From contig RECJ01000182.1 of the NCBI GenBank assembly GCA_007694115.1, positions 1 to 33,407 on the forward strand: a stretch of 33,407 bases of DNA. Direction: 5' to 3'. The notes below the pieces were generated by a model. The model was given only the letters and a program-made list of their open reading frames with translations. It was not told the DNA's origin and did not search any database. The position numbers and the translations under genes are program-made. Source of the DNA: Leptolyngbya sp. DLM2.Bin27. GTDB taxonomy: Bacteria; Cyanobacteriota; Cyanobacteriia; Phormidesmidales; Phormidesmidaceae. Below are positions 16,838 to 24,860 of this stretch, piece after piece (position 1 is the first letter of the stretch; every line of letters begins with the position of its first letter).

Positions 16838-18001
16838 ATGGGTCGTGTTGGGGTCTTATTGCTAAATCTGGGGGGGCCAGAGCAGCCCGACGATGTTCGC
16901 CCCTTTTTGTTTAACCTGTTTGCCGATCCAGAAATTATCCGCCTGCCCTTTCCTTTTCTGCAGCGGCCCCTGGCCTGGTTGATTTCTAGTTCGCGCGCTA
17001 AACAGTCCCAAGAAAACTACCAGCAGATTGGCGGTGGGTCTCCCCTGCGCCGCATTACCGAAGAGCAGGCCGAGGCGCTCCGCCAGGTTTTAGCCGACCG
17101 AGGCACCGAAGCCAAAATCTACATTGGCATGCGCTACTGGTACCCCTTCACCGAAGAGGCCGTGGCCCAAATCAAGCGTGACGGCATCGAAAAGCTGGTG
17201 GTGCTGCCGCTGTATCCGCAGTTTTCGATCAGCACCAGCGGCTCTAGCTTTCGCCTGCTAGAGCGTCTCTGGCTCGAAGACCCAGCCCTCCAGCGGGTTG
17301 TCTACACCGCCATCCCCTCCTGGTACGATCGCCCTGGCTACACCGAGGCCATGGCCGACTTGATCGCCCAGGAGCTAGACAAGCTCGATAGTCCCGATCA
17401 GGCCCACATTTTCTTTAGCGCCCACGGGGTGCCCGTCAGCTACGTCGAAGAGGCCGGCGACCCCTACCAGCGCGAGATCGAGCACTGCACCGAGCTGATT
17501 ATGAAATCGCTCAACCGCCCCAACCCCTATACCCTGGCCTACCAAAGCCGGGTTGGCCCGGTGGAGTGGCTTCAGCCCTACACCGAAGATGCGATTGAGC
17601 AGCTGGCCCAGCAGGGGGTCAACGATCTGGTGGTAGTGCCGATCAGCTTTGTCTCCGAGCATATCGAAACCCTCCAAGAGATCGATATCGAGTACCGCGA
17701 AATCGCTGAAGCCGCTGGCATCCACGGGTTTCACCGGGTACCTGCCCTGAATACTCATCCGCGCTTTATCGGCGATATGGCCGATATGGTGACCGAGGCT
17801 CTGGCGGCCCCCCGGCAGCTGTTTTCCGACGTGGTGCAGCCCGACAAAAAGGTCAAGATCTACCCCCAAGATCGCTCGGCTTGGGGGTTGACCCCTGTGG
17901 CCGAGGTGTGGAACGGGCGACTGGCAATGGTTGGCTTCTTGGCCCTGCTGCTAGAGCTGGTCAGCGGTCGTGGGCCGTTGCACTTCGTCGGTATTCTCTA
18001 G
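16838..18001 (+). CDS. hemH: Ferrochelatase with C-terminal chlorophyll-binding (CAB/Hlip-like) helix
   Basis: The enzyme inserts Fe2+ into protoporphyrin IX to make heme. The product is 387 aa, the usual length of cyanobacterial and plant-type FeCH. The catalytic core spans 1-325: [13 protein letters not shown] at 8-20, the catalytic His196 in FSAHGVP, and the conserved Glu277 in [12 protein letters not shown] linker (about 326-345) leads to one membrane helix carrying [12 protein letters not shown] (356-367), the LHC-type chlorophyll-binding motif, with Glu356, Asn359 and Arg361. In Synechocystis this domain binds pigment and tunes the enzyme at the thylakoid membrane; that is family knowledge. 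It starts at an ATG at 16838. The gene appears monocistronic. Confidence 0.97.
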   Translation: MGRVGVLLLNLGGPEQPDDVRPFLFNLFADPEIIRLPFPFLQRPLAWLISSSRAKQSQENYQQIGGGSPLRRITEEQAEALRQVLADRGTEAKIYIGMRYWYPFTEEAVAQIKRDGIEKLVVLPLYPQFSISTSGSSFRLLERLWLEDPALQRVVYTAIPSWYDRPGYTEAMADLIAQELDKLDSPDQAHIFFSAHGVPVSYVEEAGDPYQREIEHCTELIMKSLNRPNPYTLAYQSRVGPVEWLQPYTEDAIEQLAQQGVNDLVVVPISFVSEHIETLQEIDIEYREIAEAAGIHGFHRVPALNTHPRFIGDMADMVTEALAAPRQLFSDVVQPDKKVKIYPQDRSAWGLTPVAEVWNGRLAMVGFLALLLELVSGRGPLHFVGIL

Positions 18002-18057
18002 GCTCTAGACAGGCGAATGGGGACAGGGGCTAGCGGTTCAGGAGGGTTGGCGGGCCG

Positions 18058-18621
18058 CTACTGCTTTGGCTTAGAGCGCCGGGGCCACTGCTGCCACAGG
18101 TAAGAAGTGCGAATCACCAGCCACAGCAGCAGCAGCGCAATCATGCCCCCCTGGTTAGGGGCATCAAAGGCCAGCACCGCCAGCACAATACACAGCCCAT
18201 CGACCGCAAAAAAGCTCCACAGGGGTGGGCGGCGGGGGCGAAAAAACAGGCCCACTTGCAGCAGCTGAATCACTAGAGCCAGCAGGGCGCTAATCAGGCC
18301 AATCAGCAGGTTGAACCTGCTGTCGAGGCCTACGGTGCGGGCGATCGCAATCCCCGCCAGGGCTCCCACCCCAGGGCTGAGTACCAGCTCCAAAATTTGA
18401 AAAAAACGCTGACTGTAGCGGTCTTTAGACAGCATTAGTTCTGCCGCAGACCAGGTGGCCAGCACCCCCAGCACCAGGGCCGGCGGCAGCTGAGACAGCA
18501 GCGGCACATTGACCCACAGCTGGGGGCCAGACATGAGGCCAATCAGCAGCAGGGGCAGGGCTAGCCGCAGCCCGGTTGCCGCTGCAATCGACAAAATTGC
18601 CAGTAGTTCTGTAATAATCAC
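18058..18621 (-). CDS. DUF4126 membrane protein
   Basis: The product is 187 aa with four to six hydrophobic helices (about 4-30, 45-62, 78-96, 103-127, 133-150 and 157-175). The opening ELLAILSIAAATGLRLALPLLLIGL matches the pattern of the DUF4126 family of unknown function. The C-terminus is basic (RRSKPKQ), likely cytoplasmic. It lies 91 bases downstream of hrcA on the same strand, with a tandem repeat in the spacer, and may be the last gene of that transcription unit. No catalytic motif is visible. Confidence 0.8.
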   Translation of the reverse strand: MIITELLAILSIAAATGLRLALPLLLIGLMSGPQLWVNVPLLSQLPPALVLGVLATWSAAELMLSKDRYSQRFFQILELVLSPGVGALAGIAIARTVGLDSRFNLLIGLISALLALVIQLLQVGLFFRPRRPPLWSFFAVDGLCIVLAVLAFDAPNQGGMIALLLLWLVIRTSYLWQQWPRRSKPKQ

Positions 18622-18671
18622 GGCTCGCCCTTACCGGCTTGGGTCGCTGCTCGATGTATTCCCTATGGGTT

Positions 18672-18726
18672 TATTGGCTGAGGGTTCTATTGGCTGAGGG
18701 TTGCTGAGGGTTCTATTCGCTGAGGG
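18672..18726. repeat. Tandem repeat, 16-base unit, overlapping the hrcA stop
   Basis: TATTGGCTGAGGGTTC occurs at 18672-18687, again without its last base at 18688-18702, then as GCTGAGGGTTC (18703-18713) and TATTCGCTGAGGG (18714-18726). The last copy encodes the final residues and stop of HrcA (codons for LSE-stop). The array therefore seems to have expanded from the 3' end of the gene. Confidence 0.85.
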
Positions 18727-19810
18727 CCATAGAGAGGTAGTCAGCGGCTGACTTGACCACAGCCACAGCATTTTCGTAAACCATGCGGGTTGGCCCTAGC
18801 ACCCCGACGCTGCCCACCGAAACATTGCGGCGGGTGTAGTTAGAGACCACCAGGGCGCAGCCCTGCATAGGCTCTAGCGGGTTCTCAGCCCCAATCCACA
18901 CTTTGACGTCAATGCCGCTGGTCGCCGGGCGAGGCACCGAGGGGGCAGCAATCAACAGCGGCCACAGCTGGGACTGGTCTTCTTCGAGCAGGCGCACAAT
19001 CGCCTGAATGCGCTGGGCGTCAGAGAACTCAGGCTGGCGCAGCACTTCAGCTAGGCCGCTGACTACGAGATAGGGAGTGCCGGCGGTCTGCGATCGCAGT
19101 GCCAAATCCTCCAGAGCCTGGCAAAGCAGCGCGCCATAGTGCTCAAACTCTTCGCCTAGATCACCCCAGTTCAGCGTCGTGACATCGCTCAAAGGTCGTC
19201 GGCGCAGGTGGTGGGTCAAAAAATTCGACAAAATTTCTAGCTGCCGTCGGCCCAGCGCTTCATCTACCGCTGGTGATTCACTGCCCAGCATCGGCGGCAG
19301 CTGCACAACTACCGACTGAGTGGCCAACGAGTCTAGCAGCACCACCATCAGCACCTGCCCACTCTCCACCGCCACCAGCTGAATGTGGCGAATCAGCGCC
19401 GTACTGGCCTGGGGTACCGTGACCAGGGCGAGGTAGCCACTGATCTGGGCCAAAATCTGAGTCGCCGATCGCAGCAGCGACTCCAGGCTGTGCCCCATCC
19501 AGTCAATTTCCTCGGTCAGGGCTGCGTCGACCTGTCGCTTCACTCGGGTTGATGGCGACATCAACCGATCCACATACAGACGATAGCCAAAATCAGAGGG
19601 TACTCGCCCCGAAGAAGTATGGGGCTGGTAGAGCAGCCCGTATTTCTCCAGCAGGCCCATGGCGTTGCGCACCGTGGCTGGGCTCACCTTCAAGTTATAT
19701 TCCTGGGCCAAGGCCCGTGACCCAACCGGCTCTGCCGTGGCGATATAGTGACGAATCGTAGCCTGGAGAACCTGCTCGTGGCGAGCACTCAGGGGAAGGG
19801 CAGAGTCCAT
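18713..19810 (-). CDS. hrcA: Heat-inducible transcription repressor HrcA
   Basis: HrcA represses chaperone genes (groESL, and in some bacteria dnaK) by binding the CIRCE element, with GroEL acting as co-factor. The product is 365 aa, within the family range. The N-terminal winged helix (about 5-75) has LQATIRHYIATAEPVGSRAL and VSPATVRNAMGLLEKYGLL, followed by TSSGRVPSDFGYRLYVD. The rest is the GAF-like dimerisation region, ending GSVGVLGPTRMVYENAVAVV. It starts at an ATG at 19810. I saw no CIRCE sequence in the window, so its targets are elsewhere. It is third in a minus-strand run after a Roadblock-like gene and a ferredoxin gene, spaced 102 and 91 bases. Confidence 0.96.
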   Translation of the reverse strand: MDSALPLSARHEQVLQATIRHYIATAEPVGSRALAQEYNLKVSPATVRNAMGLLEKYGLLYQPHTSSGRVPSDFGYRLYVDRLMSPSTRVKRQVDAALTEEIDWMGHSLESLLRSATQILAQISGYLALVTVPQASTALIRHIQLVAVESGQVLMVVLLDSLATQSVVVQLPPMLGSESPAVDEALGRRQLEILSNFLTHHLRRRPLSDVTTLNWGDLGEEFEHYGALLCQALEDLALRSQTAGTPYLVVSGLAEVLRQPEFSDAQRIQAIVRLLEEDQSQLWPLLIAAPSVPRPATSGIDVKVWIGAENPLEPMQGCALVVSNYTRRNVSVGSVGVLGPTRMVYENAVAVVKSAADYLSMALSE

Positions 19811-19901
19811 AGGGGTTAAGGCAAAACTCAGCTACGGCTTTGCCTTACCATAACAGATGTTTTCCGAGCTTCGGTACTATACCCAGCCTCGGCCCCAGTG
19901 C

Positions 19902-20387
19902 TCATAGATCTTTACTCTGGTTAAAGAACTCACCCACCCTAAAGCTAGCCGTGCGCTCCAGCTGGGCCATAGTCGAGCGAGTAATCAGCTTGCCCTGCTC
20001 CACTAGCACTTCCCCGGTAATCGGGTGCAGTAGATCTTGATCAGCTCGGCGACCAATCAGCGCCTCAATGTCTTGCAGCGAGTTGACGTACATCCCGGGC
20101 GGCAGCTCCACTACCACCCCATTGCCCATCACCCTAGCCTGGCAGGCCAGCCGCGAGTTGGGTTTACAGGAGGTAATCACCTCCAGGGTACGCTGCTCTC
20201 GCCGATTGATGGGGGTCAGCGACTCCATGCCCGACTGCACGTAGATATGGCAGGTGGCACACATGCCCCTGCCGCCGCATTCCTTGAGCACGTCGAGATC
20301 TTTGTTGATCAGCACCGACAGCAAATTACTGTTGGTTGCAACTGAGCTTTCTTGGGCAATAGGTTCTAAACGGACGTTTTTAGCCAT
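19902..20387 (-). CDS. [2Fe-2S] ferredoxin-like protein with C-terminal extension
   Basis: The product is 161 aa starting at MAKNVRLEPIAQES. I chose the ATG at 20387 because the frame upstream is hydrophobic and non-conserved in look. Cluster ligands are Cys37, Cys43, Cys46 and Cys82 in a C-x5-C-x2-C-x35-C pattern, the adrenodoxin/ISC-ferredoxin spacing and not the C-x4-C-x2-C of photosynthetic PetF. Cys74 is extra. About 60 residues follow the ferredoxin fold, with GEVLVEQGKLITRSTMAQLE, a segment whose role I cannot assign. A role in electron transfer to iron-sulfur assembly or a dedicated oxidoreductase is plausible but unproven. It lies between the Roadblock-like gene and hrcA. Confidence 0.88.
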   Translation of the reverse strand: MAKNVRLEPIAQESSVATNSNLLSVLINKDLDVLKECGGRGMCATCHIYVQSGMESLTPINRREQRTLEVITSCKPNSRLACQARVMGNGVVVELPPGMYVNSLQDIEALIGRRADQDLLHPITGEVLVEQGKLITRSTMAQLERTASFRVGEFFNQSKDL

Positions 20388-20445
20388 GATGAGGTGCGAA
20401 ATAGATGACGGAAGTAGAAATAACCAGCCTGTAACCATCCCGGTG

Positions 20446-20477
20446 GGCCATGGGTTCTACAGATTCGAACCATGGCC
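20446..20477. repeat. Hairpin between the Roadblock-like gene and the ferredoxin gene
   Basis: GGCCATGGGTTC (20446-20457) pairs with GAACCATGGCC (20467-20477) with one bulged base and a 9-base loop. It follows the stop of the upstream gene by about 12 bases on the minus strand. With no T-tract it could be a weak terminator or an mRNA processing site. Confidence 0.7.
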
Positions 20478-20489
20478 GAGGCCGTTACC

Positions 20490-21347
20490 CTAGGGCGTTG
20501 GGGGCGGCGATGGTTCCAGCAGCAGGCGCTGCTCCTCTGGGGTGAGGGCTTGGCCGCTGACCAGGGTTTGAAAATTGCGGATGGTTCTGCCACCGCGCTT
20601 TAGAAATGCCGAGACCCAGTCCTTGATCCACTGGCGTTGTTCTAGGGTCAGGGGAGGTTGGCCGCTGCCAGTGACGGCAAAATGACCATCCTGTTGCAGC
20701 TCAAACTGCTCAAGCCAGGGGTGAGCCGGTCGAGATTGTCGCCAGGTGTTGATCACAATGGTTTTGCCCAGGTACTGGGCTGCCCCGTCACTGAGGTGGT
20801 TGAGGGCTACCACCACCGCTTGGTAATCAGCCGATAGCTTAACCTGAATTGGCGCTGCTGGGCTTGAGATGGCCGGGACTGGCGTTACTGGAGCCTGGGC
20901 AGGCTCTGGGGCAGGGGCAGATTCTGGGGCGGCGGGGCTAGGGGCGGCGGGTGTGAGGGCACTGCTGCCCAACGTGACACAGCCAGCCAAAAGCCTAAAG
21001 GTAGACACCGCATTATGGGGTGCTTCCATCAGGGTGGCCTTGAGCTGGCTAATGGCAGTACCATACTCAGCTAGCGATATATTGTCGGTGATGAGCACCA
21101 GCAAAATCAGCCCCTGGCCCAGCTTGTAGATGTGGGCTAGCTGATTGGCAAAGCGAAAGCTAAAGGTCTCAAAATGGGCAGGAGTGGTGTCAACCACCTG
21201 CTGGATGCCCTGGGCGAGGGCGTCTTGCTGCTGGGTGTTGAGGCTGATGTCCGGTCCAAAAAAGAAGGGTCGATTGCGTCCATCAATCAGCGCCATCCCA
21301 GCGATGCCGGGCAAATTTAAGACATTCTGGATCACCTGCCGTTTCAT
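20490..21347 (-). CDS. Hypothetical two-domain protein, N-terminal Roadblock/LC7-like
   Basis: The product is 285 aa. Residues 1-120 look like a Roadblock/LC7 fold: LNLPGIAGMALIDGRNRPFFFG, then a hydrophobic strand HIYKLGQGLILLVLITDNIS, typical of small dimerising regulators of G proteins or signalling. A Pro/Ala/Glu-rich linker (about 131-166) leads to a second domain (about 168-275) that I do not recognise, with YQAVVVALNHLSDGAAQYLG and LTLEQRQWIKDWVSAFLKRGG. No signal peptide or membrane helix is visible. The C-terminus is proline-rich. It starts at an ATG at 21347. It heads the run leading to ferredoxin and hrcA. The Roadblock call rests on pattern alone. Confidence 0.72.
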   Translation of the reverse strand: MKRQVIQNVLNLPGIAGMALIDGRNRPFFFGPDISLNTQQQDALAQGIQQVVDTTPAHFETFSFRFANQLAHIYKLGQGLILLVLITDNISLAEYGTAISQLKATLMEAPHNAVSTFRLLAGCVTLGSSALTPAAPSPAAPESAPAPEPAQAPVTPVPAISSPAAPIQVKLSADYQAVVVALNHLSDGAAQYLGKTIVINTWRQSRPAHPWLEQFELQQDGHFAVTGSGQPPLTLEQRQWIKDWVSAFLKRGGRTIRNFQTLVSGQALTPEEQRLLLEPSPPPTP

Positions 21348-21562
21348 AAATTTGTTGGGATACCGTTCTAAGATTTTGTGATCGCGTGCCCTGAACCAAG
21401 TAATCTAAGGATGGCAGGCCTCATTCAACACAGGGCTGGAGGCCATAAGTCTATCCAAAATTGTTGTAACGACGTTGGTTGCGGCGATATCGGGGAGATG
21501 GCCTGTATTAGTATCATGGTTTGTTGGCATCCCAGGATTATCGTACGTTAGGGTTAATGCCC

Positions 21563-22603
21563 ATGTCTGACCTTCCTTTTACCCTCGATCAGCTGCGCAT
21601 TCTCAAAGCGATCGCAGCAGAGGGCAGCTTTAAACGAGCGGCAGACAGCCTGTATGTCTCTCAGCCAGCGGTTAGCCTGCAAGTACAAAACCTAGAGCGC
21701 CAGCTAGATGTACCCCTGTTTGACCGGGGCGGGCGGCGAGCTCAGCTGACCGAGGCCGGGCATTTGCTGTTGAGCTACGGCGATCGCATTCTCAGCCTGT
21801 GCCAAGAGACCTGCCGCGCCATCGAAGATCTCCAGAACCTGCAGGGCGGCACTCTGATTATCGGCGCTAGCCAGACCACCGGCACCTACCTGCTACCCCG
21901 GATGATCGGCCTATTTCGGCAGAAGTATGCCGACGTAGCCGTGCAGCTCCATGTCCACTCCACCCGCCGCACCGCCTGGAGTGTCGCCAATGGCCAGGTT
22001 GACCTAGCCATTATTGGGGGTGAAATTCCTCCCGAACTACAGGACTCTTTAGAAAGAGTGCCCTACGCCGAGGACGAACTCGCACTGATCATGCCGATGT
22101 ATCATCCCCTGGCCAGCCAGGCCGTGGTGCAGCGGGAAGATCTCTACAAGTTGCACTTTATTGCCCTAGATTCGCAATCCACCATTCGCAAGGTGATCGA
22201 TCAGGTGCTCACCCGCTGCGGTATTGAGACCCGCCGCCTCAAGATCGAAATGGAGCTCAACTCCATTGAGGCGATCAAAACCGCCGTCCAGTCGGGGCTA
22301 GGGGTGGCCTTTGTGTCTAACTCCGCCATCGAAAAAGAGCTCCAGATGGGCGTGCTGCACCGAGCCAAAATCGATTCGGTGGTGGTCAACCGCACTCTGT
22401 CGGTCATTTTCAACCCTAGCCGCTACCGGTCTAAGGCCGCCGCCGCCTTTACCACCGAAATTTTGCCCCAGTTTACTAACCTGCCCCTCAATTTCAAGCC
22501 CACAGGCCCCGAAAAAAATAGCCCCGAAAAAAATAGCCCCGAAAAAAATGGCACTAAGCCAGCCCCCTCGCCCCAAGAGCCCCTCAATCTCAGCAGCCCC
22601 TAG
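21563..22603 (+). CDS. rbcR: LysR-type regulator RbcR (Ycf30)
   Basis: RbcR activates Rubisco operon transcription in cyanobacteria and red-type plastids in response to carbon-cycle metabolites. I chose the ATG of [16 protein letters not shown] at 21563; ATG 21557 and TTG 21521 are alternatives in frame. This gives 346 aa. The helix-turn-helix is within residues 8-67 ([35 protein letters not shown]). The effector domain begins [20 protein letters not shown] and includes [12 protein letters not shown]-like [13 protein letters not shown]. The tail carries an unusual [14 protein letters not shown] repeat, encoded by a 15-base tandem repeat. It is convergent with an NtcA-like regulator gene. The native family members usually end near residue 315-330, so the repeat tail is an addition. 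Confidence 0.93.
   Translation: MSDLPFTLDQLRILKAIAAEGSFKRAADSLYVSQPAVSLQVQNLERQLDVPLFDRGGRRAQLTEAGHLLLSYGDRILSLCQETCRAIEDLQNLQGGTLIIGASQTTGTYLLPRMIGLFRQKYADVAVQLHVHSTRRTAWSVANGQVDLAIIGGEIPPELQDSLERVPYAEDELALIMPMYHPLASQAVVQREDLYKLHFIALDSQSTIRKVIDQVLTRCGIETRRLKIEMELNSIEAIKTAVQSGLGVAFVSNSAIEKELQMGVLHRAKIDSVVVNRTLSVIFNPSRYRSKAAAAFTTEILPQFTNLPLNFKPTGPEKNSPEKNSPEKNGTKPAPSPQEPLNLSSP
22507..22551. repeat. Coding tandem repeat, 15-base unit x3, in the rbcR tail
   Basis: The unit CCCCGAAAAAAATAG occurs three times, the last ending ATGG. Each copy contains a run of seven A, which is prone to slippage. It encodes three PEKN(S) units near the RbcR C-terminus, past the conserved domain. Confidence 0.88.
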
Positions 22604-22640
22604 GGGATGATCCCAGCTAGAGGCTTGATTGGGCGGGTTC

Positions 22641-23372
22641 CTAGACCTCGTGAACTGTCAACGGGTTGCCGGGAATGGCAATCAGCCCATCTCTGTAGAT
22701 ATGGATCAGGTTGCGCTGGCGGAGTTTGCCCATCAGTCGGGTGACGGTGACCCGAGTCGAACCAATGGCGCTGCCGATCTGAGCGTGGGTCAGTGCCCAG
22801 GGCAGATAGTACCCCGACTCACAGGGTTCACCAAACTCTTCGATCAACAGGGTGAGAAAGCCGAGCAGGCGATCGATGGTGCGCCGCTGCCCTAGGGTGC
22901 TGAGCCACAGCAGCTTGCGCTGGTGTTGATAGCGAAAGGCATCGAGCACCTCGCGGCGAAAGTGGGGCCAGTTGTCTAGGTCATTCCAGTACAGCCAGAT
23001 CACGGTGGTCTGGTCGACGTGGGCAAAACTCTGCAACAAAAATGGAGCCTGGGCCACAATCTCAAAGGGCTGCCCAGCCCCGACAAAGCCAAGAAAAGCC
23101 TCTTCGTTGAGGCCTATGGACAGGGGCGAAGCGCCCTCTTCGTCACTCACCTCAAAGTCAAGCTCTGGTTCTCCGTCGCTTGCTCCCTCAGCAGAGCCCA
23201 CCAACCGCACGGCGCCGCGCTCTACCAGGTAGAGCAGCCCAGATCGGGTGGGGATACGCTCGTTCTGGTTAAACGTTCTCGTCCGGTAGTGGGCGTGGGC
23301 CCAGTCAGTAATGCGCTGCCAAGTCAAAAATGGCCGGGCGTTATCAGAGGGAAGAGATGATTGCATAGCCAT
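22641..23372 (-). CDS. Crp/Fnr-family regulator with NtcA-like DNA-binding helix
   Basis: The product is 243 aa. The N-terminal part (about 25-150) is a cyclic-nucleotide-binding-like barrel with an acidic insert (EGASDGEPELDFEVSDEEG). After a long helix the winged helix contains LTHAQIGSAIGSTRVTVTRL (about 194-213). Its IGSTRVTVTRL core equals the recognition helix region of NtcA, which reads GTA-N8-TAC. The effector domain, however, does not read like NtcA (no matching 2-oxoglutarate pocket segments that I can see), and cAMP-binding residues of SyCRP1 are not obvious. I infer a separate Crp/Fnr paralogue that may share NtcA target sites. It starts at an ATG at 23372. It is convergent with rbcR, 37 bases apart. 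Confidence 0.85.
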   Translation of the reverse strand: MAMQSSLPSDNARPFLTWQRITDWAHAHYRTRTFNQNERIPTRSGLLYLVERGAVRLVGSAEGASDGEPELDFEVSDEEGASPLSIGLNEEAFLGFVGAGQPFEIVAQAPFLLQSFAHVDQTTVIWLYWNDLDNWPHFRREVLDAFRYQHQRKLLWLSTLGQRRTIDRLLGFLTLLIEEFGEPCESGYYLPWALTHAQIGSAIGSTRVTVTRLMGKLRQRNLIHIYRDGLIAIPGNPLTVHEV

Positions 23373-23665
23373 CAGTTGGATGAGAGGGTATGGGCCACGA
23401 CCAATTGAGGATCCCCGAGGCTAGGACGCGATCGCTCTGGCCAATGCCATTAGCAAAGGTCACAAAGCCTTCACAAGTCATCCAATACTAATACAGAGAA
23501 CCCGTAATTTCCCGGAGTCCTGCTAGCGATTGTGTTCTATCCCATTCGGAGGAGAGCCTAAACCCTAACCTGTCCCAGGGCATTTTTGGGCGATCGCCTC
23601 GGCCTACGTTTTTAACGATACCAAAACCTATAAGAAAAACTGTTCATTCAAACGGCCCCTAGGGG
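23373..23665. other. Intergenic region upstream of the Crp/Fnr gene, no gene seen
   Basis: The stretch has two HIP1-like sites (about 23429 and 23591), and no open frame with protein character. The Crp/Fnr promoter on the minus strand is presumably here. Just right of it, GGGGG-TGACAAT-CCCCC (23662-23678) overlaps the -35 box of the candidate small RNA. Confidence 0.55.
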
Positions 23666-23694
23666 GTGACAATCCCCCACAGTGGTCATATAAT
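23666..23694 (+). promoter_or_regulatory. Near-consensus sigma70 promoter of a candidate small RNA
   Basis: GTGACA (23666-23671) is five of six to TTGACA, and TATAAT (23689-23694) is a perfect -10 box, with the optimal 17-base spacing. The inverted repeat GGGGG-N7-CCCCC (23662-23678) covers the -35 box and could be an operator. No gene follows on this strand before the convergent hydrolase gene. Confidence 0.7.
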
Positions 23695-23700
23695 TCAAAT

Positions 23701-23768
23701 GTGTGAGGAGCGAACCAGAAGAGATGCCGAGACGAAACACGGCCAGTCGTCGGCATCTCTTTTGTTTT
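23701..23768 (+). ncRNA. Candidate small RNA of about 68 nt
   Basis: Transcription from the promoter at 23666-23694 should begin near 23701. The predicted RNA opens GUGUGAGGAG and then folds into a hairpin: AGAGATGCCGA (23720-23730) pairs perfectly with TCGGCATCTCT (23750-23760), extended inside by GAC/GTC. TTTGTTTTG follows, so the hairpin is a Rho-independent terminator on this strand only. An ORF of 62 codons crossing it is repeat-made and lacks a proper start. The 5' end is complementary to the CUCCUCACAC core of the cyanobacterial sRNA Yfr1 and also resembles a Shine-Dalgarno sequence. No known RNA family is assigned. Confidence 0.55.
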
Positions 23769-23802
23769 GTAGGTCATTTTCTCTGCTCTGGCCCCAGATC
23801 CT

Positions 23803-23847
23803 TGTGGGTTAGGCACATGTGGGTTAGGCACATGTGGGTTAGGCACA
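23803..23847. repeat. Tandem repeat, 15-base unit x3
   Basis: TGTGGGTTAGGCACA occurs three times without change at 23803-23817, 23818-23832 and 23833-23847. It lies in the spacer between the candidate small RNA and the 3' end of the hydrolase gene. No spacers separate the copies, so it is not CRISPR. Confidence 0.92.
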
Positions 23848-23887
23848 TTGGTAGACCAAGCCACCCGCTCGAACTCGTCGCGTCAAT

Positions 23888-24817
23888 TTAGCTGTTTGAG
23901 CTAGCTTCTAGAGGGCGAGAGGAGGTCGCTAAAATCCCTCGCAGCGCTTTAGCCACCACCTGCGGCTGCTCAACCATGGCTAGGTGGCCGCAATTTTCGA
24001 TTTCGATGACCGTATTCTGACCCTGGCTCGATGACTTTAGATAGCTCGCCAGGTGGTTCACGTAGCGTAGGTTCATCACTTGGTCTTGACGACCGGCCAT
24101 AAAGTGTACCGGCTGAGTTAGCTCTGCCACCAGACGCGGTAGTAGGTGCACTTCGGCTTCGGTAGTCGACTCTAGCAAGCTGCCCAGGGCCGCTGCGCCG
24201 TCGGCTTGCAGCAGGTCAAGGCAGCGATCGCGCCCCCAGTCGTAGGCCAAGGGTCGGTGTACCATCATGCGGGTGAGCAGCAGCGGCAGCAGCGTGTGGC
24301 GCAGCCAGGGCCGTCGCCAGCCCACAATATACTGCCCCGCCTGGCGAAACTGCTGAAACTCTCGCTCTAGATAGAGGCCCCCACCCGAGTTCATGCACAC
24401 GACTCCCTGCACCAGCTGGGGAAAGCAGTGGGCCATCCACAGCGCCACACTGCCCCCCAGAGAGTGCCCCACTAGCCACACCGGGCCTAGCTTAAGCTGT
24501 TCGAGCAGGGCCGCTAAATCGCGGGCGTAGGCCCCCAGACCATAGGGCGACGTTGAGGCTCCCCAGGCCTGGGCAGCGGCGGGTATGCCTGGACAATGCT
24601 CTGCTAGGCCGTAGCGCGACTCACCAAACCCCCGCAGATCGTAGGCTAAGCAAAGATGGTCAGCACTGAGCTGATCGATCACGGGTTGCCAGTATTTGTG
24701 GCTGAGCAACCAGCCATGGATAAAAACCAGTGGAAAAGGTTGGCCCGCTGCCGTGAGCGGCCTATTACCGGCAAGTTGATAGTAGTGGGAGACGCCAAAG
24801 ACGGTGGTAGTGGCCAT
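23888..24817 (-). CDS. Alpha/beta hydrolase
   Basis: The product is 309 aa with the standard alpha/beta hydrolase layout. The oxyanion region is VFIHGWLLSHKYW (about 31-43), the strand-turn AYDLRGFGESRYG follows near 58-70, and the nucleophile elbow GHSLGG (Ser118 by count) lies after LGPVWLV. The acid is probably in the MAGRQDQVM segment and the catalytic His in IENCGHLAMVEQP. A lid region (about 145-215) is rich in Leu/Arg. No signal peptide is seen, so it is cytoplasmic. The substrate cannot be told. It starts at an ATG at 24817 and lies 43 bases downstream of the ACT-like gene on the same strand, a likely two-gene unit. Confidence 0.9.
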   Translation of the reverse strand: MATTTVFGVSHYYQLAGNRPLTAAGQPFPLVFIHGWLLSHKYWQPVIDQLSADHLCLAYDLRGFGESRYGLAEHCPGIPAAAQAWGASTSPYGLGAYARDLAALLEQLKLGPVWLVGHSLGGSVALWMAHCFPQLVQGVVCMNSGGGLYLEREFQQFRQAGQYIVGWRRPWLRHTLLPLLLTRMMVHRPLAYDWGRDRCLDLLQADGAAALGSLLESTTEAEVHLLPRLVAELTQPVHFMAGRQDQVMNLRYVNHLASYLKSSSQGQNTVIEIENCGHLAMVEQPQVVAKALRGILATSSRPLEASSNS

Positions 24818-24860
24818 AGGCCGATGATGGCCCCTCAGGCCAGTGCTGCACCACTCTAGC

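Noticed and set aside
20446-20477. tRNA-like T-loop GGTTCGAATC on the minus strand
   Set aside because: No acceptor, D or anticodon arms fit around it; it is explained by the inverted repeat.
19811-21347. A CIRCE operator near hrcA
   Set aside because: No TTAGCACTC-N9-GAGTGCTAA or close variant was seen.
23640-23760. A minus-strand Yfr1 gene, because CTCCTCACAC occurs on that strand
   Set aside because: No T-tract follows the downstream GGGGG/CCCCC hairpin, and the promoter and terminator signals are on the plus strand.
23803-23847. Possible CRISPR array
   Set aside because: The copies are directly adjacent with no spacers, and no cas genes are present.
23703-23891. Plus-strand open frame of 62 codons over the candidate small RNA
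   Set aside because: It runs through the terminator hairpin and the 15-base repeats (VRHMWVRHMWVRHI) and has no plausible start.
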